DNA from: Dallia pectoralis
Lineage: Eukaryota; Chordata; Actinopteri; Esociformes; Umbridae
DNA length: 64,000 nt
Assembly (NCBI GenBank): GCA_029465975.1
Contig: CM055748.1
Span: forward strand, 5,256,815 to 5,320,814
Reading direction: 5' to 3'
The position numbers and the translations under genes were made by a program. Of this stretch, positions 39,389-50,650 are shown piece after piece. The notes under the pieces were generated by a model. It did not search any database and was not told where the DNA came from. It worked only from the letters and a program-made list of their open reading frames with translations. Position 1 is the first letter of the stretch. Every line of letters starts with the position of its first letter.

Positions 39389-39900
39389 TGTCATGGTTCC
39401 CTCCCTCTGTCCCTCTCTATGCGGGAGTTGGCACTCCCCCGACCAGCAGAGAGAGGGAGTAATCACAGACATTCTAGACACCTGAGTTTTTCCCACACCT
39501 GGGTTCAGGTTTTCATTAGTGTCCCTATATAGTTCTGTGCTTGTCAGTTGTTTAGTGTCGGGACATTAATTCAAGGTATGTGGTGTTTAGGATTTTAGTT
39601 GTGCTGTTATGATTTAATGCAGGAGTGTTTGCATGTTGCTTTGTTGTTTAGACCAAGTTAGAGTTGGTAATGTGAACATTCAGTTTTGTTGTTGGGTTGG
39701 GTTTTATGTTTACCTGGTTATTTGCACGTTCTGGTTTATGTTCCTTGTGTATGAGTTTCCTCTGTCTGATTTTGTGTTTTGTTAATTCAAGTTCCCAGTT
39801 CTTGTGCCTGTCTTGCCTGTCCTGGATGAATAAAACCCATTGTAAGAAACAAGTTCTCTGTGCTTGTGTCCTCTGTTGGCTTGAGAGCCGAACCCTGACA
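39389..39900 (+). mobile_element. Solo LTR, family A-like
   Basis: A 512-bp TGTCATGG...CCCTGACA unit is flanked by the 5-bp duplication CAATG (39384-39388, 39901-39905). Its 3' third aligns with the family A LTR (GTTCCCAGTT..., AATAAAACCC, CTCTG.GCTTGTGTCCTC). It has no internal region, as expected after LTR-LTR recombination. Confidence 0.88.
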
Positions 39901-40199
39901 CAATGCAGGTATTATGTAAAAATGCAGAGATGGAACAGGGCAACAGGTAAGTATTTACCCTACAAATAGAGAAATGTTAGAAAACAGAGCAATTTTGAAG
40001 TTGCTATAGGCATAACAAATGTTTCATTAACGCTTTTATCTATAATCTTAAACATTTCTAATGTCAAGAATTCTCAAGGCCGGTCCCCCACAAACTGCAG
40101 TGGGATTGTAAAGTTGTATGTAATAAACGGAGAGGACAAAAAAGAACAAAGAGAGAGCAAGATAGAGAGATTGAGAAAAAAGGGCAGATTTTAGCTGGT

Positions 40200-40470
40200 A
40201 ATTCAGAGTTGATCCATTTAGCCATTGGTCCTGTATGCTTGTTTTGTGTTTGTTCGCTTCCTGGAGTCCCGTTTGCTCAACCTCTAATGCCACTATCAGA
40301 ATCAACTCCTTGGTAGCCAATGAAATACCTGGCCAGTTTACCACTTCCTGTAATTTATGAGAAATTCGGAAGATTCTCAGATGCCCACTTATGGAGTTGT
40401 CATGAGTACTGCTGAGCTTATTCTTCAGTGTAGAGGGGATGTAGATGCAGGAATTCCTCAATGTTGTTTG
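40200..40470 (-). pseudogene. Ty3/Gypsy integrase-like relic
   Basis: The minus strand reads IYIPSTLKNKLSSTHDNSIS then GHLRIFRISHKLQEVVNWPG, matching the H...(S)GHxG...L...YWPG layout of the integrase zinc-binding domain. The expected following CxxC pair is not seen. The open frame extends over 40048-40665 but has no ATG at its start and no other pol domain. Confidence 0.5.
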
Positions 40471-40665
40471 ATAGACATTATTCAGAATTAAACTACATTT
40501 GTATTGAAGTGGCTTTTTTGGGGTCTTCCTCAGACACCCTGTTATGTAATGGAAGCATCCTTCTGAAGTGCTCTTCACACATATCATCCGAAGAAAAATA
40601 TTATTTTTGGCCCATGGCAGTGGTCTATTTGCTGTATAATGAAATACATGCCCTGTTTGGCTCAA

Positions 40666-42338
40666 ACACCTAACATAAAATATTTAGAAATACATTTTAA
40701 ATTTGTTTTTGACACCATAAATTATTTGCTACTGGCCTTTATGATATTATACAGCCAAGTGGGCTTACTTTGAAGTCACCATTTTACTGGGAAGGCATTT
40801 GGGTAATGCTTCAAAAATTATGTTATCAACAGAAATGTGCATGAAAAACGAATTCCTGTTGAATTCAGAGAAACATATTTTGTTTTACCCTATCATTGTC
40901 TTTAAGCTTTTCCACATCTGGCACAACTTATTGTTTAAGCAGTGACATTTTAGTGCCATAAGATTGTACTTAAATGTGCGAAATTTGTATGTGCAGTGCA
41001 TAGTTAACAAATAGTCTACTGCTTCTACTAGAATTACATTTAGCACTCCTTACTCAAGACCTCTGCATTAAGATTAAGCATGACTGTGCATCTGATGAAA
41101 ACGCAAAAAAATAACATGGCCTTTTGCCATTTTCTATCAGTGCATACTTCAATGTGAGAACGTTTTTAAAAGACTTGTTTTCAATCGTGAATGCATATTT
41201 GGGAATGGAGTACTGTGGTTTGCTCGTGTGTCCGCAATGTGCTTTCTCACTACTTAGCACTGCCATTCCAAACTCTCTACGGCAATTGTAATAGTTTTAT
41301 AAAACAACCCTAGTTTTGGCTGGATCTCATTATTTTCCTTGCTGGCAGCGAGCGACACAATGGTCAACATGTTCTGAATGTGAGGAATGATGACAAATGT
41401 GGAAAATCTCATGTAACGGGACGCGACTGAGCGTAGCAGAAAAGTCCTAATTGTATATCTCTGTATTATCTTGTCGAAACCGTCCGGAATTAGTAAGCTA
41501 TGCCAGCAAAGTAATATAAAGAGGTTAAAGATAAAACAGACAATTCGAGAGACTTAACAAGATGTGAAAATGCTGATGAGAATTGTTGCTAGTGAATGCC
41601 AATCTTGTCTTAATGTGAATTGGATTTGTTCAAAGTGCTGCACTTAAATTATGTCTTCAATTCGGTCTGTATTGGCAGAACTAGTCCATCCAATCATGTA
41701 TATATCTGGAAAGCTTACCGGATTGTGAGAGAAAGGCATGTTGAAAAATGTAAAAGGCAACGACTGAAGAGAGAGAACGAGAGTGCGCAGGACAAAATCA
41801 GGCATACGTATCCTCTCCCTACCCCCTGATTGTGGCCAGAGACTCTAACATCTACACCCTCATTTCCTCTCCTCCAGAAAAGCAATGAATATAAATAACA
41901 AAAGCACATCTACAAAAACAGAAAACCCCAATACGAGTTACATTGGACAAAATATCTGGTAGTCTTCTCAGAGATTTGTCTCTCTTTTTTTTTTTTTTAA
42001 ATAATACCGACCCTGCTTCGGATTCAATGGCAAGCCAGAGGGGCCACACACCCATACATGTGTATTTACTCACATGCACACACGCACACACACACAATCC
42101 AGAACAGCACCACTATTATCTCATTACGCAATATTTTCTCCCTCAGGTGTTACATCTGACAGGTCAGATGACCTCCCATCATCCCATCATTCCGTCATCT
42201 CGCCACAGACATTCTAATCTAATTTCAATTATGAATCCTCTGTCTGGAGTGGATGGGAATGACTGACTGACAGCCCCTAAGGACAGTTTCACACCAGACT
42301 GTGACTTAACTTTCCTATGATACAGCTCATCAGAGGAC
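40666..42338 (+). other. Intergenic, nothing recognised
   Basis: It contains a T-run at 41985-41998 and a CA run near 42073-42096. No supported gene. Confidence 0.45.
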
Positions 42339-43149
42339 CAGGGCCGGCTCTGGGAGTTCTGGAGACCCCACCTCAAGGCGAACAAAAATAAGCGGCACCC
42401 CTCAAGATATTAGCTTTAAAAATCATAGCAAATTGGAAATTAAAGATTGTTTTTCTTTCTGTGCACATTTTGAATTTAAATGGTATGATCTTAACATGGT
42501 GCTCCGGATAAGAGTGCCTACTAAATGTTTGGTGATGTATCACTCATATTACTGTTTGAAAACATAATACCTGTTGAAACACGGTGGAGAAAGCGGATGT
42601 TTGATACGATTATGTTTATACGATTTTGCAATATGGATTAGAATGGGAAAATATGCTCTGCAGCTAAATCCCCACAATTCATCACAAGATGTAAGACAAT
42701 ATAATACAAACAGGGGCTGTCATTTTTTGTCCATTATTTTTGCTGCTACACATTTTACTTTAACATTTCAATAGATGGCTGGACCAGGAGTCTCTAACAG
42801 GTAGATTAGCCGATGGGTAGGTGTTTGAAAACCTTCGCCAGAATATTTTCACGTGTTTCACTGCAAAATGTTAATTCAAATGAGATCAGAAACCACAAGC
42901 TACCAGCTACAGACTAATCGACGCAACACTGATTGATATACACAGAATGTACCCTGTTTTGCCACTAATGCCTTATGAATGCAAAATAGCATAAATTAAT
43001 ATTAATTTCCAGCATGTAGCTGCTGTCTGTTTGTCTGGCGTGTCGTTGGCAGTATTATTTGTCTTTTTTAATAGCTGATTGTCAGTTAATCACATTTTTC
43101 GGGGGATTTAAGAGCCCCCCCATGTCGCTTAGGCCTGGAGCTGGTACTG
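42339..43149 (+). mobile_element. Non-autonomous DNA transposon relic
   Basis: The left end CAGGGCCGGCTCTGGG and the inverted right end CAGTACCAGCTCCAGG form imperfect 16-bp terminal repeats, 11 of 16 matching. Sub-terminal GGCACCCC and GAGCCCCCCCATG blocks resemble a fish element with a GGGCCGGCTCTAG end. No ORF and no clear target duplication. Confidence 0.55.
42503..42533 (+). repeat. SINE-tail-like motif
   Basis: CTCCGGATAAGAGTGCCTACTAAATG resembles the CTCTGGATAAGAGCGTCTGCTAAATG tail of fish SINEs and related repeats. Only this short block is recognisable. Confidence 0.45.
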
Positions 43150-43664
43150 TATAGTGGATCAGTGAGAAGCCTGTTCATGGTTTTGTCACATTTCTACATA
43201 ATGCATTTCCAATTGGCACTGATGCAGATTTAATGAGGACACTTGGAAATATAATGACATATCCAATGCAGCAAAACAGTTAGTAGGAACAGCTTTTGTC
43301 ACCGTTGTGATGTCACGGGCTCATGCACAGCGGTCAAAGGCGCCGCGCGACTGGGAGTGAATAGAGTGCGTTCAGATGCCAAGTGACACGGGTGCGACCC
43401 GTAAAGACACGAGAGTACGCGGGTAGTTAAAAATGACCTTGTCCATCTAAGGGGTTTATCCTTGCTTGCCTGTTCAGAGATGGACGAAACTCTTAGCTCC
43501 GTCTCACCTTTGATTGAGCTACAGAGCCAGGCAGTGCCGTTAAGGAAATAACACTCCCAAAAACACATTACGGGAGATGCTTGTCTTAGCCAAGACTACT
43601 CAGTGCACGGTTGGAGACGCTCCAAATGTGCGTTGTTTGTTTGAACACTGCCAAAAGTGCATAC
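43150..43664 (+). other. Intergenic, nothing recognised
   Basis: Nothing supported on either strand. Confidence 0.45.
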
Positions 43665-43745
43665 TGGCTCCCGTGTAGCTCACTTGGTAAGAACATGGGC
43701 CTTTCAAAACAACGGGGTGTAGGTTTATTTTCCCGTTATATATGT
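43665..43745 (+). mobile_element. tRNA-like SINE relic
   Basis: TGTAGCTCACTTGGTAAGAA has one mismatch from an A box (TAGCTCAGTTGG), and GGTGTAGGTTTATTTTCCC is a decayed B box about 40 bases on. The leading ACTGGCTCCCG fits a SINE head. It lacks a tRNA cloverleaf, so it is not a functional tRNA. Confidence 0.5.
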
Positions 43746-44318
43746 ATGTGTCTTCACTGTGACGCAGTCTGACTCCTTTTGGATTGCACATTTTGAATGT
43801 GCCTTGTAACTATTCTCCAGATTAATTTCCCTGCTATAGAGCATTTAGAGGATTCCACTCTTTTTGTTTCTGGGAGAAAAAAACAACGAGTGAAACATAC
43901 ATCCATGAAAAAAGAACATGAAAGCCGAACAAAAATGGCCGAACGGTGACCCGGAATGTGCGGAAGAGACAACCCCTATCTCACAGGTCGTGACGTTCCA
44001 TGAGCGACACGTGAGTAAACGCGGTTCCACGTGGAACCATCGTCCTCAGATGATTCATAGATCTTCCGGGGTGTTCATTTTGCGTGTGCGCGTCTGTGTG
44101 CGTGTGTGACCTTTGGCCAAAAACGCAGTGAGAGCCGTGAGTCATTCTCTGACCTGTGGGTGCGGGTGTCAGGTGTCCTCGGCGGAAGGAAAAGTGCGAT
44201 GGAGAAAGAGAAGTTAGGAAAATTAAAAAAGAGAGGAGTAAGTGGGACTGAGATAGGTGGGTGTTTTTCGAGAAAGCCAATTAAATTGGTGGTACCGATG
44301 CCCATGGTCTTTCATTAA
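43746..44318 (+). other. Intergenic, nothing recognised
   Basis: Contains only short GT/GC-rich patches. No gene. Confidence 0.4.
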
Positions 44319-44490
44319 CTGTGTGTGTGTGTGTGTGTGTGCGTGGATGTGTGGATGTGTGTGTGTGTGTGGATGTTTTCTGATGTGTGGGGAGGAGTCC
44401 CCCCCCCTCCGTAGGACAGGTCGTTTTTGCCAGTAAGGGAGAATTATTGGGAAATAGGTACGCCATGAGAACCCCCCCCGCCCCCACACA

Positions 44491-44525
<35 letters not shown>
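44319..44525 (+). repeat. GT and CA microsatellites
   Basis: TG repeats (44320-44377) and CA repeats (44484-44524) flank about 100 bases containing C-runs. Opposite strands of one dinucleotide could pair as a hairpin. Confidence 0.8.
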
Positions 44526-44528
<3 letters not shown>

Positions 44529-45478
44529 CACTTCAGTGTGGGCCAGTGACAGCCGACTGTGATTGAGTGTGTGCCAGGAGTGGGGCTTAACTCCTAGCAC
44601 CTTGGACAGCTCCCCTCACTGGCTTACAGGCTAGTATTGTGCGCGTGTGTGCTGTCACAAAGAGACCGGGCCCCAAACGCAGGTCGTGACTGCCGCTTTC
44701 AGGATCCACAATCCCACACACAGAATTCGCTTTACAAAGAGACTCAGAAAAGTGCAGGAATAATCTTCAGAGGAGGACTTCCTACAGCCTATTGCAATGC
44801 CCATGAGGGGGGAATACATATTTTTGTACTCTGCTTCTCTGGCCGTGATTGATAGAACGTCGAGCTCACCTGTTTAAAAGGCTAGTCTGCAAAAATAGGG
44901 GTGTCTGGCAGGGAGAGATAAAGATAAGTCGTCTTGTGACTTTTCGACCCGGACCCTCCTCGTCCCACTACCCTCACTCTCCTTCAGCCTCAGCCGGATT
45001 TAGTCGCAAATCACGATAAACGAGAACACGGACTGTGTTCTCTGCCTCCTCTCCGTTCCTGCCGGCCGGCTTGCTGCTGCGGTTTAGGGGGAGAGAGAAT
45101 GTTCACTTAAATTATGCAACAGGCTTCGCGAAAATAGTCCGGCCGTTCTGACCCTTTTCATTTCCAGCCGTGGGACGTTCTCCGCCTGGATGAGCTCTCA
45201 ACGGTTAACGGGCACCGGAGAGGGGCGGGGAGTCTCCGACAAGGGTTTGAGAGCAGGAACGCTGAGGGAAAGACACGCGGATGTCTGGCACCGTAAAGGA
45301 AATCTCCACTCACATCAAACTCCTCAGAACGCCGTCGGATTGCTCCTGCTCAAGTTACCAATCCCTCATGACGGAGGGAAATGTATAAAAGTGCACCTGC
45401 GTCTCGCTCATTCGTCCAGACAATTGTTGATGTATAATTATTCGATCCGTGTTTGCTTAACTGAAAAAGAGAGAGAAA
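44526..45478 (+). other. Intergenic, nothing recognised
   Basis: No supported feature before the GA repeat. Confidence 0.4.
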
Positions 45479-45555
45479 GAAAGGAACAAGAGAGAGAGAG
45501 AGAGAGAGAGTTGAGGGAGAGAGAGAGAGAGTTGAGGGAGAGAGAGAGAAAGTAG
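45479..45555 (+). repeat. GA microsatellite
   Basis: GA repeats with two TTGAGG interruptions. Confidence 0.85.
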
Positions 45556-46400
45556 AGGGACAAAGAAGCTTCGGGGCTTCTGTTGTATTTCTGAGAACAG
45601 AAAGGAACTTCTCCGCTCCCGCAATTACTTTTAATTGGTTAACCTCTTCCCTTTCTAAAGATGCCTATTTTTACCTTTGCAGGAGCGAAGTGTCGTAATA
45701 GCCTTCTCTCCCAGGGGACGCGGATGCTGCAGATTGGTAGAGTTCCCGTATTATGTAAAGTAAATGCGGGAAGAACAAGGTGACAGGGGAAACTGAAAAC
45801 ATCAAAAGGATAGAAATTCATATGAAAAGTTGAAGGCACAGATTTTACCAGTTCTAGTATAGCGTGCGTGTTTGTGTTATGTAAATTGTGGGTATAGTTG
45901 CAGATATACACACACTTTAATGTATTGATATATAATATATATATATATATATATGTATATATGACATAACACAATCTAGGAAGCAAAGGTTAAACAGAGT
46001 AGAATAAAACGCCTGACAGCACAGTGCATATCATTCTGAATAACCGTCTGGTGATGATATTCGTTGCTATTGACCTCTAGGGGTTTCCAGCAAGCCAGTG
46101 ACAAGCTTAGAAACTAGAGATAACTGTTGTGGATAGTCCTCTTTGACTGCGGAGAGCAATTTGCAGCACTTTCTCTCTGCCTTTTCACCGATAAGTTAGT
46201 CTGAGTAAGTTATTATTGCATGGTCATTCAGTGGAATTAAAATCACTCCAGCTCTTTGCTTGCTTTGATGCCATAAACAAACAAACTATCTTTGCCCTCT
46301 AAAATACAGACATTGATGAGAACGTAATGTATTGTGTCTAATGTGCGTCATATGACGTCTTTAAAATGCATATTGGCCTAATTTACATTCATCAAGCCCA
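45556..46400 (+). other. Intergenic, AT repeat
   Basis: A TA microsatellite lies at 45930-45962. Otherwise nothing recognised. Confidence 0.45.
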
Positions 46401-46401
46401 G

Positions 46402-46525
46402 GATTTACACACACACACACATGCACACACGAACACACACACGCACGCACACACGAACACACACACGCACGCACACACGCACACACACACACACACACAC
46501 ACACTGATCATTATGCAGCTGCAAA

Positions 46526-46561
<36 letters not shown>

Positions 46562-46760
46562 CATACACTGATCAGTATACAGATGCAAATTACACACACA
46601 TACACACACAGCCACACACACACACACACACACACTGATCATTATGCAGCTGCAAATCACACACACACACACACACACACACACTGATCATTATGCAGCT
46701 GCAAATCACACACACACACACACACACCCACACACACACTGATCAGTATGCAGCTGAGGA
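46402..46760 (+). repeat. Composite CA microsatellite/minisatellite
   Basis: CA tracts alternate with CTGATCA(T/G)TATGCAGCTG followed by CAAAT at 46503, 46567, 46634, 46683 and 46739. A CA tract plus its spacer is being amplified as one higher-order unit. Confidence 0.88.
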
Positions 46761-47140
46761 TACCGATCCAGAGTCACTGGTTCCGTAGTCATTTAAAAAC
46801 ACTGTCCGGCATTACCATAAGTTAAATAATTTTAAATTTAGCAATGGATAAGCAATTTGAGAACGTCCCATTCTGATTGCAGAACAACATTTGAATAGAA
46901 CATTTCTAGTTAATAGGCCTCCTGTTACGTTTGTGTTCCTTTGTGAGCGACACAAACTATTCACTCATTCAATAGCAATAAAGATGTCTGGGATTCCATT
47001 ATTGGTTATGATGCAGAGGACAAAGCAGACGTGAACAAACTGGCTTATCAGGCGAGTTATTACAGAACACAAGAACGAACAAATTAGACCAATCAAATAT
47101 CATAGAAGAACAAGCTGGCAACAGAACATTGGCTTCCACG
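46761..47140 (+). other. Intergenic, nothing recognised
   Basis: AT-rich sequence between two arrays. Confidence 0.4.
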
Positions 47141-48103
47141 TTGTCAAAATACTGTATATTGATCAGTAAAACTATGTTTTATGTATGTCACAATACTGTA
47201 TATTGATCAGTAAAACTATGTTTTATGTATGTCACAATACTGTACATTGATCAGTGAAACAATGTTTATATATGTCACATTACTGTGCATTGATCAGTAA
47301 AACTATGTGTTATGTATGTCACAATACTGTACATTGATCCGTAAAACTATGTTTTATGTATGTCACAATACTGTGCATTGATCAGTAAAACTATGTTTTA
47401 TGTATGTCACAATACTGTACATTTATCAGTTAAACTATGTTTTATGTACATCACAATACTGTACATTTATCAGTAAAACAATGATTTATGTCACAATACT
47501 GTACATTTATCAGTAAAAATATGTTTTATGTATGTCACAATACTGTACATTTATCAGTAAAACGATGTTTTATGTATGTCACAATACTGTACATTGATCA
47601 GTAAAACTATGTTTTATGTACGTCACAATACTGTACATTTATCAGTAAAACAATGATTTATGTCACAATACTGTACATTTATCAGTAAAATATGTTTTAT
47701 GTATGTCACAATACTGTACATTTATCAGTAAAACGATGTTTTATGTATGTCACAATACTGTACATTGATCAGAAAAACTATGTGTTATGTATGTCACAAT
47801 ACTGTACATTTATCAGTAAAACGATGTGTTATGTATGTCACAATACTGTACATTGATCAGTAAAACTATGTGTTATGTATGTCACAATACTGTACATTGA
47901 TCAGTAAAACTATGTTTTATGTATGTCACAATACTGTTCATTGATCAGTAAAACTATGTTTTATGTCACAATACTGTACATTTATCAGTTTACCTATGTT
48001 TTATGTATGTCACAATACTGTACATTTAACAGTAAAACAATGCTTTATGTCACAATACTGTACATTTATCAGTAAAACTATGTTTTATGTATGTTTTATG
48101 TAT
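47141..48103 (+). repeat. 44-bp AT-rich minisatellite
   Basis: More than twenty units of CACAATACTGTACATTGATC followed by AGTAAAACTATGTTTTATGT ATGT. Some units are shortened by about 10 bases. Two main variants (ATTGATC and ATTTATC) are interleaved. Confidence 0.92.
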
Positions 48104-49205
48104 GCTCATGCGGAAAGTCACCTTCCAAATAATCAGCTGTCTCGAGAAACATTAGCAGTATAAACTGATGATGCAATAACTGAGCGATGAGGTATGGTGT
48201 AATATTTGCATGTGTCAGATATTGTACTTGATTTAATTAAACAGGGCGTTAGATCCATTGAAAATGTTAAGAACTCTTTGCTTTATTCATGGCTCATCAG
48301 TTGTTAAGTAAACGACATCCACCAGAATTACTAGAATTTTGTCTCCAATTTAAAACAAATTTGTGACGGGAATAATGTGTGACGTGCTGCAACCATGCCA
48401 AACTCTGTGAAAAAGAACTGGAAAGCAACAGTGTAGAATGGGATTTGCCCGTGTAATTGCATACAATCTGAAATCTAAAAACTTGTTCATTAGTTGATAC
48501 ATTTTTCAATTTGCACATAGAATGAATTTCATGCCTGAGAGTAGATTTAATGAAAGCTTATAGATAATAGTCATAAATGTTGTTTTTCTGTAATTGGAAG
48601 TTACATGCATATGTAATGGAACTGTCGGAGATATTTGTTCTATACTGGATGTAATCTAATTTAGTGGGCACATTCTTTAATAATAATATAATATATTCGA
48701 ATCCGCTATGCACTAACACTTTGGTTTTAACTTAAATGTTTGTCTCTTTGAAGAAATGCATATAGTTCTAGCAGCATTAACCCTTTAACAGAAAATACAT
48801 TTGCCAAAATTTATTTATTGCTAACATTTAGCAACTTTTCATTTTTTTTATTTAATGACCCATTCAGGAAGTGGAGTTAAGGGAAGTTATTACTTTTTTG
48901 TCTAATTTATTAAAAACAATATGTTGTTATGATCACACATACAAATAAATGCATTGTGAAAAGTGCTACAGTCAACAGTTAACATAGTCAGATGTAATAT
49001 AGCACAGTTTAGTTATTTTTTAAACAAACACTCCACCTTCGCACATGTTGTTCCCTCCCTCGCCGAGTGCCAAATGTAGGCCAGTGTCCAACGCCAATGT
49101 AGGGGACTTCCTGGGTGGGGTGGCGAACTAGGGGGTTAGGGCGACAGACTTGTGGCTTTGGCTTTGCATTTGGGGGTCGGCCAAACCTGGTACATAGTAC
49201 TTTGC
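48104..49205 (+). other. Intergenic, AT-rich
   Basis: No supported gene or named repeat. Confidence 0.4.
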
Positions 49206-49510
49206 AAGCATTGTGGTCTTTCAGTACAGACTGTCGCGCATAGTGGCCTGTCAGTACAGACTGTCAAGCATTGTGGCCTGTCAGTACAGACTGTCAAGCA
49301 TTGTGTCCTGTCAGTACAGACTGTCAAGCATAGTGGCAGCAGCCTCATGCTATGGATTCTATTTTGCGAGACAGAGGCTCTGGTCAAGAACAATTGATAC
49401 CTCTAAATATCAATATATTTAGACAAAAATCCCGCTGCCCAATGCTGAAACCTGAAGGTACAGGAGAGTTTCACCTCACAACAAAACAATGATTCAAAAC
49501 ACTCAAAAAG
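49206..49510 (+). mobile_element. Tc1-like transposase fragment with 30-bp minisatellite
   Basis: Four 30-bp units (AAGCATTGTGGCCTGTCAGT plus ACAGACTGTC) run into AAGCATAGTGGCAGCAGCCT CATGCTATGG, which reads TVKHSGSSLMLW, the block before the second catalytic Asp in Tc1-like transposases. Further on, GTTTCACCTCACAACAAAAC AATGATTCAAAAC matches the F(T/H)FQQDNDPKH region in diverged form. Confidence 0.55.
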
Positions 49511-50105
49511 GAATATCAATATCCTGGAATGAAATCTTCTTGCAAAGTGACTGAGCTTGAACTTGTCGGCAAAGAAATATGGGATGAAATTGCAGATTCC
49601 CCAGTGTGCCCGGTTAATAGAGACCTATTGAAGCGAAACAAATTTGTATACAAAACAATTTCTCCCCGTCGTAATAAAGCACGGACTGCATTTTCACCGG
49701 CCTTAACCGATGCCAAAGAGCAAAAAAAGAACGCACGCACAGACGTGCACAGCAGGTTATGATTGTTTTCGTAGCAATAAAACAGGCGTTTCTCCCTGGC
49801 ATCCACAACAAGCGCTTTAACGCTGGGCCACCATGCAGGCTCTATCCGTCACCCTGGAGACTTCTGAGTCACTTGTCAGCTAGCGAAACATCTAATTGGT
49901 CAGCTTGGTGCTACAAAAGACCACCAAAGACAACTGCATCACCAGCGAGACCAATGGTACTGATAAATGGACAATGAAATGCCATGATTTTGTTTTATGG
50001 CACACTATAAATTTCTGTAGAATTCACAGTGAGGCACCATGCAGTGTATGTATTTGACAGTACATTTCTTGGTGCATCATGCTGAAATGTTTCTGTAACA
50101 CTGTA
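49511..50105 (+). other. Intergenic, nothing recognised
   Basis: Open frames on both strands near 49516-49977 have no recognised family. Confidence 0.4.
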
Positions 50106-50275
50106 CAGTTGAAATCTGAACTTCACATACACTTGGGTTGTAGTCATTGAAGTTAATACCTTATTTGTAAAATAAAGTTATTTTAGACCTCCAGAAGTCT
50201 GGTTTATTCTTGTGAGCAATTTCCAAATATCTGAATGTACCACGTTTGTCTTTACCAAAAACTGTACGTGACATA
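50106..50275 (+). mobile_element. Tc1 (Sleeping Beauty-type) left end fragment
   Basis: After a TA, CAGTTGAAATCTGAACTTCA CATACACTTGGG matches the terminal repeat of this Tc1 group. TTTCCAAATATCTGAATGTA CCACG then corresponds to the N-terminal transposase helix-turn-helix region. The terminal repeat is joined almost directly to transposase sequence, so there is an internal deletion, and no right end is seen nearby. Confidence 0.75.
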
Positions 50276-50439
50276 GTAACACTGAGAAGCAAACTGGTGA
50301 CAATCCCCGGAACTTATATACCAAAAAAATTCCCCACAGCTGTGCTCACCTCGAAACAATCACCATAGCACATGCATCCTGCTAACCTTCCGTGTGCAAC
50401 AACACTCACCACACTCGTGACATTAGTCCCACTGCATGT

Positions 50440-50650
50440 TCTCGGTTTTACAACTACCATACCGACAGAACGCAATCTACGGTGTTGGGTGGAGTTAGGT
50501 CTGTTAGACTTAACGTAAAAAGAGGTGTTCCTCAGGGATCCATCCTAGAACCTGTTATTTTTACTACATAAATTAACTCTGTCGGTCAATCTACAAATAA
50601 TTGTACATTTCACCTCTATGCCGAGGATACTACTCTGTACGCTTGAACTC
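50440..50650 (+). pseudogene. LINE reverse-transcriptase fragment (catalytic block)
   Basis: The plus strand reads RGVPQGSILEPVIFT, then after a stop INSVGQSTNNCTFHLYAEDT TLYA. This matches the GVPQGSxLGP and YADDT RT blocks, with the second catalytic residue changed (YAED). It is inactive. Confidence 0.8.

Noticed and set aside
43665..43745. Functional tRNA gene
   Set aside because: A box is near-consensus but the B box is decayed and no cloverleaf arms pair. It is a SINE relic.
47141..48103. CRISPR-like regularly spaced repeats
   Set aside because: Units are contiguous with no unique spacers, and the sequence is vertebrate nuclear DNA. It is a minisatellite.
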